Positions 7,197 through 13,014 of a DNA stretch of 23,850 bases are shown piece by piece (the first letter of the stretch is position 1; each line of letters starts with the position of its first letter). The notes beneath the pieces are model-generated. The model saw only the letters and a program-made list of their open reading frames with translations. It made no database searches and was not told the DNA's origin. The DNA comes from CAZNQW01 sp964575225. Lineage in GTDB: Bacteria; Chloroflexota; Anaerolineae; JAAYZQ01. A program made the position numbers and the translations under genes. The DNA lies in the NCBI GenBank assembly GCA_964575225.1, contig CAZNQW010000033.1:1-23850 (forward strand). Reading direction: 5' to 3'.

Positions 7197-8012
7197 TTGG
7201 CGCCTAACTCGTTCGATCAGAAAATGGAACCCTGGCTGGAGCATCAAACGGCGCCCTGGTCCCGGCTGATGTACGGCATTTCGCAGGCCCACCTTCAGCG
7301 CCACTTGAGCGGCCTGGGTCAGAACCTCTCCATTCTCGATGCCGGCGGGGGGAACGGCCTGGATGCCATCCTATTGGCTCGACAGGGCCACCGGGTCACC
7401 CTCCTGGATAGTTCGGCCGAGATGCTGGCAGAGGCTCAGCGGGGCGCCGAGGCGGCAGGTGTGGCCCCCCAGATCGAGTTCTGTCGTGCCCCTCTGATCG
7501 ATCTGCCCCACCTTTTCCCCGAGCAGCGGTTCGACGCCGTCGTCTGCCATAGTGTGGCCCACTATGTGAAGGACGCCGTGGCGCTGTTAACTGCTCTGGG
7601 CGCCCCCTTGCGGGAGGGAGGGTTGTTATCGCTGATCAGTATCAACCGCTATTCCGAAGCGTTTCGCGCCGCCGTGATGTGGCAGGATCTCGATGCGGCG
7701 CTCGGGATTCTGGACGCCGAAACGACCCACAGCGCTCTGTTCGATACCTCTATCGAGCTTCGCACCGCCAGCGAGTTTGTCGAATGGCTGTCGTCGATGG
7801 GCTTTACGGTGCTGGGTCAGTATGGCATTCGCTGTGTGAACGACTATATCGCCGATAACGAGATCAAGCACGATCCCGACTTTTTCCACAAGTTGATGCA
7901 CCTGGAGCTTGAGTTGAGTTCCCGGTTCCCTTACTATTTGCTGGCTCGCCACTTTCAGATCGTGGCTCAAAAGTCCGGTCATCCACCGCAGAGCCGGCAG
8001 GGGGCCCAATGA
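7197..8012 (+). CDS. Class I SAM-dependent methyltransferase, CmoM/SmtA-like
   Basis: A methyltransferase of about 271 residues closely patterned on CmoM, the E. coli enzyme that methylates 5-carboxymethoxyuridine in tRNA. The N-terminal NSFDQK corresponds to NFDD of CmoM. SAM motif I is LDAGGGNG (about 47-54), and the late GIRCVNDYI segment matches GVRVFHDYL. The start is uncertain. TTG at 7197 gives the family N-terminus but has a ribosome site only 2 nt away. GTG at 7179 overlaps the previous gene by 11 bp, and ATG at 7224 would remove conserved residues. It sits between the ProRS-like gene and the ATL gene and overlaps the latter by ATGA. A tRNA substrate fits its neighbour but is not proven. 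Confidence 0.82.
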   Translation: MAPNSFDQKMEPWLEHQTAPWSRLMYGISQAHLQRHLSGLGQNLSILDAGGGNGLDAILLARQGHRVTLLDSSAEMLAEAQRGAEAAGVAPQIEFCRAPLIDLPHLFPEQRFDAVVCHSVAHYVKDAVALLTALGAPLREGGLLSLISINRYSEAFRAAVMWQDLDAALGILDAETTHSALFDTSIELRTASEFVEWLSSMGFTVLGQYGIRCVNDYIADNEIKHDPDFFHKLMHLELELSSRFPYYLLARHFQIVAQKSGHPPQSRQGAQ

Positions 8013-8368
8013 CTCGCTCATTCTTTGATCAGGTCCATAAAGTAGTCCGGCGCATCCCCCCGGGTCGTGTGGCCACTTATGGTCAGATCGCCCGAATGTT
8101 GGGATCGCCCCGCTCGGCGCGCACGGTCGGCTGGGCGCTGCGGGCTGTGCCAGAGGGCCAAAGCATCCCCTGGCAGCGGGTGGTGAATGGCCGGGGCCAG
8201 GTCAGTTTTGCCCAGGGCACTGAGGGGGCTCTGGTCCAGCGCGCCTTGTTGGAAAGCGAAGGCATTGTCTTTGACCCCCAGGGACGCATCGATCTCGATC
8301 TGTATGGCTGGGAGGGGTTGGATTTGGCCGAGCGGGATCGCTTGCTGGGCCTTTCGCCTCAGCTTTGA
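8009..8368 (+). CDS. Alkyltransferase-like protein (ATL), MGMT fold without catalytic Cys
   Basis: A 119-residue homologue of the DNA-binding domain of O6-alkylguanine-DNA alkyltransferases. In MGMT the active site is PCHR; here it reads PWQR (54-57), with Trp55 in place of the alkyl-accepting Cys. The nucleotide-flipping residues remain: Tyr24, the arginine finger Arg38 (SARTVGWAL), and the helix-turn-helix GRVATYGQIARMLG. ATL proteins bind O6-alkylguanine tightly and flag it for nucleotide excision repair rather than repairing it. The ATG at 8009 overlaps the methyltransferase TGA in ATGA, so the two are probably coupled. Length and motifs are typical of bacterial eATL. Confidence 0.9.
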   Translation: MTRSFFDQVHKVVRRIPPGRVATYGQIARMLGSPRSARTVGWALRAVPEGQSIPWQRVVNGRGQVSFAQGTEGALVQRALLESEGIVFDPQGRIDLDLYGWEGLDLAERDRLLGLSPQL

Positions 8369-8460
8369 GCGTTCTCCGTTTCAAACGCTCGGCACCCCCC
8401 GCCAGCGCTCTGCTCCCCCATCTCGGGGGCTGTAAGCCATTTGGATAGCTTTGCGCCCCT

Positions 8461-8499
8461 GTGACGAGGGCTTGGCGCCAGGTAGGGCAGCCCCGTCAC
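8461..8499. repeat. Inverted repeat GTGACG(A)GGGC / GCCCCGTCAC
   Basis: Ten base pairs with one bulged A enclose an 18-nt loop. It lies in the 215-bp gap between the ATL gene and the transporter, 4 bp before the transporter promoter. The following ATTTGTC is a poor T-run, so terminator function for the upstream operon is only possible. The rest of the gap holds nothing else I can support. Confidence 0.35.
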
Positions 8500-8502
8500 G
8501 AT

Positions 8503-8531
8503 TTGTCAAGTTGAAGGAGATCGGGTACAAT
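8503..8531 (+). promoter_or_regulatory. Sigma70-type promoter of the UMF1 transporter gene
   Basis: TTGTCA (8503-8508), 17-bp spacer, TACAAT (8526-8531). The start near 8538 gives a leader of about 45 nt containing GAAAGGGGA before the ATG at 8584. Confidence 0.72.
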
Positions 8532-8583
8532 CGGGCATCGCAAGTGACCGAAAATACAGGGTTCATCGAAAGGGGATCAAACC

Positions 8584-10572
8584 ATGTCCTCACCGACCCG
8601 AGATAGCAAGGCGTACCAGCGCATTGTCAATGCCTGGTGCATGTACGACTGGGCCAACTCGGCCTTTGCCACGACCATTCTGGCTGCCGTACTCCCCGTC
8701 TACTACAGCCAGGTGGCGGGCGCCTCATTGCCCAGCGAGGCAGTGGCTACCGCCTATTGGAGCCTGGGCCTCAGCCTCAGCCTCCTGATCGTGGCCGTGC
8801 TCGCGCCCATTCTGGGAACCGTCTCGGACGTGATGCGCGGCAAAAAGCGGTTCCTGGCCGGCTTTGCGGCGTTGGGCATTGTCAGCACCGGGATGTTGAT
8901 CCTGGTCAGCACGGGCGATTGGCTCCTGGCTTCGATTCTGTTCGTGCTGGGACGGATCGGGTTCACTTCGGCCAACGTGTTCTACGATGCGTTGTTGCCC
9001 CACGTGGCCACCGAAGAGGACCAGGACCGAGTCTCGACCCGCGGTTATGCCATGGGGTACCTGGGTGGGGGATTGTTGCTGGCGGTTAACGTGATCATGA
9101 TTCAATTCCTTCCCGGCACGTGGGGGCCGCGCCTCTCCTTCCTGAGCGTCGCCTTGTGGTGGGCTATCTTCTCGATCCCAGTTCTTACCCGGGTGGCCGA
9201 ACCACCCGCAGCCACGGTCAAGTCGGATTTCGGCCGGAGTGTGGTGGCCATTAGCTTTGATCGCCTGCGGACGACCTTTAAGGACATTCGGCAGTACCGC
9301 GAGCTGTTCAAGTATCTGGTGGCTTTTTTGATCTACAACGACGGAATTGGCACCATCATCGGCGTGGCGGCGATCTATGGCGCCGAACTGGGGTTTGGCA
9401 GCGTAGAGCTGATCTTGGCCCTGCTTTTGGTACAATTCGTCGGGATCCCCTTTAGCCTGATCTTTGGACGCCTGCCCAGCGCCAAAGAAACGCGACGCCC
9501 CTTCTACCTGGCCTTTATCCTGTTCAATCTTGTGGCCCTGCCTTTGGTCGGCGCTGTGGGGGCCCGAGTGATGCCCGATGAGGTCGTGGGCTCGCCGCTG
9601 CCTGCCTACCAAAGCACATCGACGGCCGTGGGGCAGGGCACGTTTGGAGCCGACGATCCCTCTGTACAGTATTCGGGCGCCTGGGAGAAGGTGGTGATTC
9701 CGGCCGACGAGCTGGGCGAGGATCTGGATGCCAACTATTATCAGACCCAAGAAGCCGATGCGCGATATACCCTGGCCTTTAACGGCCAACGGGTCAAGGT
9801 GTTCTATAGCTTGGGGCCGGATCGTGGCTTTTGGGCGGCGGAATTGGATGGCAAGCCCTACCTGGACAAAGATACAGGCCAGCCGCTTACTCGGGATGGA
9901 TACAACGCCACGGTGCGCCATGGCGCCTCGTACACCTTTCAGGCCGAGGAACCGGGCGAACATGTTCTGACGCTGATCAACCAGGGTGAGCGCCACCCTA
10001 GTAGCCAGGGCACGGTTTTGATGGTAGCCAGGGCCGAGATCCTGCCCCCCGTGCGCCAGAGCCAGCTCCCCCTGATCATCGGCATGATTCTCGCCGTCGA
10101 AGCGTTGGGGCTGGGGTTTGCCTGGCTTTTGGGCCGCCCCCTCTTTTCGGGATTGGCCGAGAAACTTAACACCAAGCGCAGTATCATTCTCGCGCTGGTG
10201 GTCTATTCTGTCATTGCCGTCTGGGGATATTTCATCGACTCGGTGATCGAGTTTTGGTTCCTGGCCTGGATGGTGGCTGTCGTTCAGGGTGGCAGCCAGG
10301 CCCTGAGCCGGAGCCTGTACTCCAGCATGTCGCCGGCAGCGAAAAGCGGCGAGTTCTTTGGGCTGTATGGCATCATGGAAAAGTTTTCGGCCATCATCGG
10401 CCCCCTGCTCTTTGCCGCCGCCGTAGCCCTCACTGGCAGCAGTCGGCCGGCTGTGCTGAGCCTTATCGTCCTGTTCGTAGTGGGCATGTACTTGCTGACG
10501 CGGGTCAATGTAGATGAGGGACGGCGCGTGGCACGGGAGGAGGATGCACGGGCAGGCCTGACGCGCGGTTGA
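8584..10572 (+). CDS. UMF1/Atg22-like MFS transporter with inserted beta-sandwich ectodomain
   Basis: A 662-residue polytopic membrane protein. The UMF1 signatures are clear: YDWANSAFATTI at residues 21-32, YNDGIGTIIG at 251-260, and GGSQALSRSLYSSMSP with EFFGLYG at 569-596. Members normally have 12 TM helices and 400-470 residues; their substrates are largely unknown. Here about 170 hydrophilic residues (327-495) interrupt the TM8-TM9 region. They carry a beta-strand-rich module (YTLAFNGQRVKVFYS, AAELDGKPY, GEHVLTLINQG). The flanking helices at about 306-326 and 496-518 look additional, giving roughly 14 TMs and placing the module outside the cell. AAAGGGGA precedes the ATG. It overlaps the HD gene by one base. 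Confidence 0.88.
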   Translation: MSSPTRDSKAYQRIVNAWCMYDWANSAFATTILAAVLPVYYSQVAGASLPSEAVATAYWSLGLSLSLLIVAVLAPILGTVSDVMRGKKRFLAGFAALGIVSTGMLILVSTGDWLLASILFVLGRIGFTSANVFYDALLPHVATEEDQDRVSTRGYAMGYLGGGLLLAVNVIMIQFLPGTWGPRLSFLSVALWWAIFSIPVLTRVAEPPAATVKSDFGRSVVAISFDRLRTTFKDIRQYRELFKYLVAFLIYNDGIGTIIGVAAIYGAELGFGSVELILALLLVQFVGIPFSLIFGRLPSAKETRRPFYLAFILFNLVALPLVGAVGARVMPDEVVGSPLPAYQSTSTAVGQGTFGADDPSVQYSGAWEKVVIPADELGEDLDANYYQTQEADARYTLAFNGQRVKVFYSLGPDRGFWAAELDGKPYLDKDTGQPLTRDGYNATVRHGASYTFQAEEPGEHVLTLINQGERHPSSQGTVLMVARAEILPPVRQSQLPLIIGMILAVEALGLGFAWLLGRPLFSGLAEKLNTKRSIILALVVYSVIAVWGYFIDSVIEFWFLAWMVAVVQGGSQALSRSLYSSMSPAAKSGEFFGLYGIMEKFSAIIGPLLFAAAVALTGSSRPAVLSLIVLFVVGMYLLTRVNVDEGRRVAREEDARAGLTRG

Positions 10573-11072
10573 TGCGCAAGGCATCCAGGCACGCAAAGAT
10601 GATCGATCAAGGGGTATGGAAAGAAATCCAACGAGGGTTTGTCCTGTCCCTTGATGGCATCCATGGCCGAGCCCACTGGGAGCGCGTTCGGGAAAACGGC
10701 CTGCGCCTGGCGGAGCAGACGGGGGCCGACCCTCGCTTGGTGGAGCTGTTCGCGTACCTGCACGATTCCAAGCGGCTCACCGACGGGCGAGATCCCGATC
10801 ATGGGCGCCGAGCTGCCGAATTTGTGCGCTCTCGGCAGGGCGCGCTCTCCCTTTCCGGCCCGGAGGTCGAGCTTTTGAGCTATGCCTGTGCCTATCACAG
10901 CGAGGGTCTGACCGAGGCCGACGCCACGGTGCAGACCTGCTGGGATGCCGATCGTTTGGATCTGGGTCGGGTGGGCATCCGGCCCAACGTCCGTTACCTT
11001 TGTACCGCGGCTGCCCAAGACCCCGAGTTGATCGCCTGGGCCTATTGCCGCAGCCAGGGATTCGGCCTGTAA
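10572..11072 (+). CDS. HD-domain protein (putative metal-dependent phosphohydrolase)
   Basis: A 166-residue cytosolic protein with the HD-superfamily metal ligands in order: His31 and His35 in IHGRAHW, His64-Asp65 in LHDSKR, His109 in YHSEG and Asp125 in the WDADRLDLGRVG segment. It belongs to a small conserved family without an assigned substrate. The superfamily usually hydrolyses nucleotides or phosphate esters. The ATG at 10572 overlaps the transporter stop (TGATG), and a TTG lies one codon upstream. The nearest good ribosome site (GGAGGAGG) is about 30 nt upstream, so translation may rely on coupling. An internal ATG at 10599 is possible. Confidence 0.8.
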   Translation: MRKASRHAKMIDQGVWKEIQRGFVLSLDGIHGRAHWERVRENGLRLAEQTGADPRLVELFAYLHDSKRLTDGRDPDHGRRAAEFVRSRQGALSLSGPEVELLSYACAYHSEGLTEADATVQTCWDADRLDLGRVGIRPNVRYLCTAAAQDPELIAWAYCRSQGFGL

Positions 11073-11159
11073 TCTGACCAAGGGCTCGCGCAGGATGCGC
11101 CGCCCTGCGGGCCACAGGGCTGTTGCATTGTCTCTTGACCGATGTGATTTGGTTGGGCT

Positions 11160-11183
11160 CCGCGCCCCGTCCTCGGGGCGCGG
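11160..11183. repeat. Perfect hairpin CCGCGCCCCG-TCCT-CGGGGCGCGG
   Basis: Ten-base-pair stem with a 4-nt loop inside the left half of the MITE-like element. No T-run follows. Confidence 0.8.
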
Positions 11184-11202
11184 TGGTCTGCCAGGTGTGC
11201 AG

Positions 11203-11225
11203 GCCGCCCCCGAGACGGGGGCGGC
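11203..11225. repeat. Perfect hairpin GCCGCCCCCG-AGA-CGGGGGCGGC
   Basis: Ten-base-pair stem with a 3-nt loop inside the right half of the MITE-like element. It mirrors the hairpin at 11160-11183 in position and composition. Confidence 0.8.
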
Positions 11226-11287
11226 GAGCTCCAAACTAGATTGACTGGCCGACTTTGCAACAGCCCTACTGCGGGCCAAAACCCATG

Positions 11288-11316
11288 TTGACAGGATGGG
11301 CGTCATGCAGTATAAT
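11288..11316 (+). promoter_or_regulatory. Perfect consensus sigma70 promoter
   Basis: TTGACA (11288-11293), exactly 17 bp, TATAAT (11311-11316). It is the only promoter in the window with both hexamers perfect. Transcription would start near 11323 and run to the terminator at 11561-11593, so it drives the orphan unit below. It starts 20 bp past the right end of the MITE-like element. Confidence 0.85.
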
Positions 11317-11362
11317 GGCCAGCACGGCAAAGGGATCGAACCTTGCCAATGAGGAAAGGAAC

Positions 11363-11527
11363 ATGGTACACGTGCAAGGCCAGACCCAAATGAGAGTGAA
11401 TAGTCACAGCAAGCTTCCCATGCCCCTGAGCATGGGCCAGACCTGCCTGCCTGTCTCTTGTTATTATCCGGTTTCAGTTTGCCGTGGGCCCGGAGGCCGG
11501 GCGGAGTATGGTGCTGGCAACACGTGA
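11363..11527 (+). CDS. Possible 54-residue small protein of unknown function
   Basis: The ORF starts with ATG about 40 nt after the predicted transcription start and follows GAGGAAAGG at close spacing. It ends in TGA 34 nt before the terminator stem. The peptide is basic in its first half and has three cysteines (positions 28, 33 and 40) within TCLPVSCYYPVSVCRG, then a glycine-rich tail. It has no TM segment or signal peptide and matches no family I know. Codon third positions are mixed and less GC-rich than those of neighbouring genes. It could be a real small protein, a leader peptide or a chance ORF on a structured RNA. Confidence 0.35.
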   Translation: MVHVQGQTQMRVNSHSKLPMPLSMGQTCLPVSCYYPVSVCRGPGGRAEYGAGNT

Positions 11528-11560
11528 GTGAACGCAGATTGCTGCGAGCAACAAGAAATC

Positions 11561-11593
11561 AACCCCCGGCCTGAACGGCGGGGGTTTTCTTTT
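11561..11593 (+). terminator. Strong intrinsic terminator of the orphan unit
   Basis: AACCCCC pairs with GGGGGTT, and GCC with GGC inside a TGAAC loop, leaving one bulged G at 11568. The stem is followed by TTTTCTTTT (11585-11593). It lies upstream of the tyrS promoter, so it closes the preceding transcript. Confidence 0.88.
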
Positions 11594-11623
11594 GCCCGCA
11601 TGTGACCCCGAGGGCGGTGCGGT

Positions 11624-11651
11624 TTGCAAAAGGGTCCAGTCATGTTATACT
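11624..11651 (+). promoter_or_regulatory. tyrS: Sigma70-type promoter of tyrS
   Basis: TTGCAA (11624-11629), 16-bp spacer, TATACT (11646-11651). The start near 11658 leaves about 30 nt including AGGAGG (11674-11679) before the ATG at 11688. Confidence 0.7.
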
Positions 11652-11687
11652 GGGGCGCGCCCCAGAAAGATGCAGGAGGTTGAGGAG

Positions 11688-12923
11688 ATGAAGGAAAACG
11701 TATTCGATGTATTGATGGAACGGGGGTTTATCGAGCAGGTGTCCGATGCCGATGGTGTGCGGGCTGCCGTAGAGCAACCGATCACCTGCTACGTCGGCTT
11801 TGACCCCAGCGCCTCGAGCTTTCACGTGGGCAATCTGGTGCCGATCATGGCCCTGGCGCACATGCAGCGGTTGGGGCACCGGCCCATTGCCATTGTCGGA
11901 GGCGGGACGGGCATGATTGGCGACCCCAGCGGCAAGACCGAGATGCGCCAGCTCTTGACGGTGGACCAGATCGACGCCAACCTGCAAAGGCTCAAGATGC
12001 AGATGGGGCGCCTCCTCGATTTTTCCGGGGGACGGGCTTTGATGCTCAACAACGCCGACTGGCTGCGCAAGCTCAACTATCTGGAGTTCCTTCGCGATGT
12101 TGGGCGACACTTTAGCGTGAATCGAATGTTGGCCGCCGAAGCCTACCGCACCCGGTACGACAGCGAGGGCGGTTTGAACTTTTTAGAGTTCAACTATATG
12201 CTGCTCCAGTCCTATGATTTCCTGCATCTCTATCGCGAACATGGCTGCATCCTGCAGATGGGCGGCAACGATCAGTGGGGCAACATCCTGGCGGGCGCCG
12301 ATCTGATCCGCCGGGTGGACGGGGGGCAAGCCTTTGCAGCTACCTTCCATCTGGTGACCACCAGCTCTGGAGCTAAAATGGGCAAAACGGCCGCCGGGGC
12401 CGTGTGGCTCGATCCAGAACTCGTGTCGCCCTACGAATACTACCAGTACTGGATCAACACCGAGGACGCCGACGTGGAGCGGTTCCTGGCGCTCTTTACA
12501 TTCCTGCCGATGGAGCAGGTGCGGCGGCTCGGGCGGCTGACCGACGCCGATATCCGGCAGGCCAAGGAAGTGCTGGCTTTTGAGGCGACGAGTATCTTGC
12601 ACGGCGAGCAGGCCGCCCAGGAAGCCCGAGACGCTTCACGGGCGCTGTTTGGCCAGGGAGCAGCCACCGACGCGCTGCCGACGACCGAGATGGAGCCCGA
12701 GGTCTTGGCCGCAGGCATCGCCGCGCCGGATCTATTTCACGAGGTGGGGTTGTGCCAGTCGCGCAGCGAAGCCCGGCGCCTGATCCAGCAGGGCGGTGCC
12801 TACATCAACGACGCAGTGGTGGAGAGCGTCGACGCACTGGTCACGGCAGCCAATCTGGTCGATGGCGGCATTCTGATGCGCGCCGGGAAAAAACGGTACC
12901 ATCGAGTGGTGCCCAAATCCTGA
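11688..12923 (+). CDS. tyrS: Tyrosyl-tRNA synthetase
   Basis: A class I aminoacyl-tRNA synthetase of 411 residues that charges tRNA-Tyr. The Rossmann-fold signatures are the HIGH variant HVGN at residues 46-49 and the KMSKS variant KMGKT at 230-234. The tyrosine-pocket segments GGTGMIGDPSGK (72-83) and QMGGNDQWGNI (190-200) are also present. The C-terminus ends in an S4 RNA-binding domain (GLCQSRSEARRLIQQGGAYIN). The frame is open from 11592, but the ATG at 11688 follows AGGAGG by 8 nt and gives the family start. It is transcribed alone and ends in a terminator shared with the convergent hppA. Confidence 0.97.
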   Translation: MKENVFDVLMERGFIEQVSDADGVRAAVEQPITCYVGFDPSASSFHVGNLVPIMALAHMQRLGHRPIAIVGGGTGMIGDPSGKTEMRQLLTVDQIDANLQRLKMQMGRLLDFSGGRALMLNNADWLRKLNYLEFLRDVGRHFSVNRMLAAEAYRTRYDSEGGLNFLEFNYMLLQSYDFLHLYREHGCILQMGGNDQWGNILAGADLIRRVDGGQAFAATFHLVTTSSGAKMGKTAAGAVWLDPELVSPYEYYQYWINTEDADVERFLALFTFLPMEQVRRLGRLTDADIRQAKEVLAFEATSILHGEQAAQEARDASRALFGQGAATDALPTTEMEPEVLAAGIAAPDLFHEVGLCQSRSEARRLIQQGGAYINDAVVESVDALVTAANLVDGGILMRAGKKRYHRVVPKS

Positions 12924-12945
12924 CACCAGGCTGGGCATAAGATAA

Positions 12946-12982
12946 GGGTCTGAGGGAGACAACTCCCCCAGACCCTTTTTTT
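12946..12982 (+). terminator. Intrinsic terminator of tyrS (possibly bidirectional)
   Basis: GGGTCTG (12946-12952) pairs with CAGACCC (12969-12975) and GGGAG with CTCCC around an ACAA loop, with one A-C mismatch. Seven Ts follow. On the minus strand the hairpin is followed by TTATCTTAT, so it may also stop hppA transcription less efficiently. Confidence 0.9.
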
Positions 12983-13014
12983 CTATCATACGCAGGCGGG
13001 TTCGGTTCCGGGCG

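Larger units (their letters stand above)
11115..11268. mobile_element. MITE-like element: 12-bp terminal inverted repeats, 10-bp flanking direct repeats
   Basis: AGGGCTGTTGCA (11116-11127) and its exact reverse complement TGCAACAGCCCT (11256-11267) form the ends of a 154-bp segment without coding capacity. The segment is flanked exactly by the direct repeats CTGCGGGCCA at 11105-11114 and 11269-11278, as expected of a target-site duplication. Each end carries a perfect 10-bp GC-rich hairpin at a similar distance (11160-11183 and 11203-11225). The right end read inward contains CTGTTGCAAAG, which from memory resembles IS6/IS26-family ends, although that family normally makes 8-bp duplications. 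The outermost bases are not complementary. Confidence 0.6.
11323..11593 (+). ncRNA. Candidate stand-alone transcript of about 270 nt (small RNA or small-protein mRNA)
   Basis: The unit is bounded by the consensus promoter at 11288-11316 and the strong terminator at 11561-11593, and tyrS downstream has its own promoter. Inside are three local hairpins: CCCATGC-CCCTGA-GCATGGG (11417-11436), GCCCGG-AGG-CCGGGC (11488-11502) and TTGCT-GCG-AGCAA (about 11549-11561). I do not recognise 6S RNA, SRP RNA, RNase P RNA, tmRNA or a T-box. It also contains a 54-codon ORF with a ribosome site, so it may be an mRNA instead. Confidence 0.45.

Noticed and set aside
8725..10596. Very long minus-strand ORF (over 600 codons) opposite the transporter
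   Set aside because: It is a shadow of the GC-rich transporter gene: low-complexity composition rich in Gln, His, Gly and Arg, and no family.
11323..11687. T-box or attenuator controlling tyrS
   Set aside because: The terminator lies upstream of a separate tyrS promoter and no T-box consensus is present, so read-through control of tyrS is not required.
12946..12982. Hairpin as a fully bidirectional terminator for hppA
   Set aside because: On the minus strand the T-tract is interrupted (TTATCTTAT), so only the tyrS direction is called with confidence.
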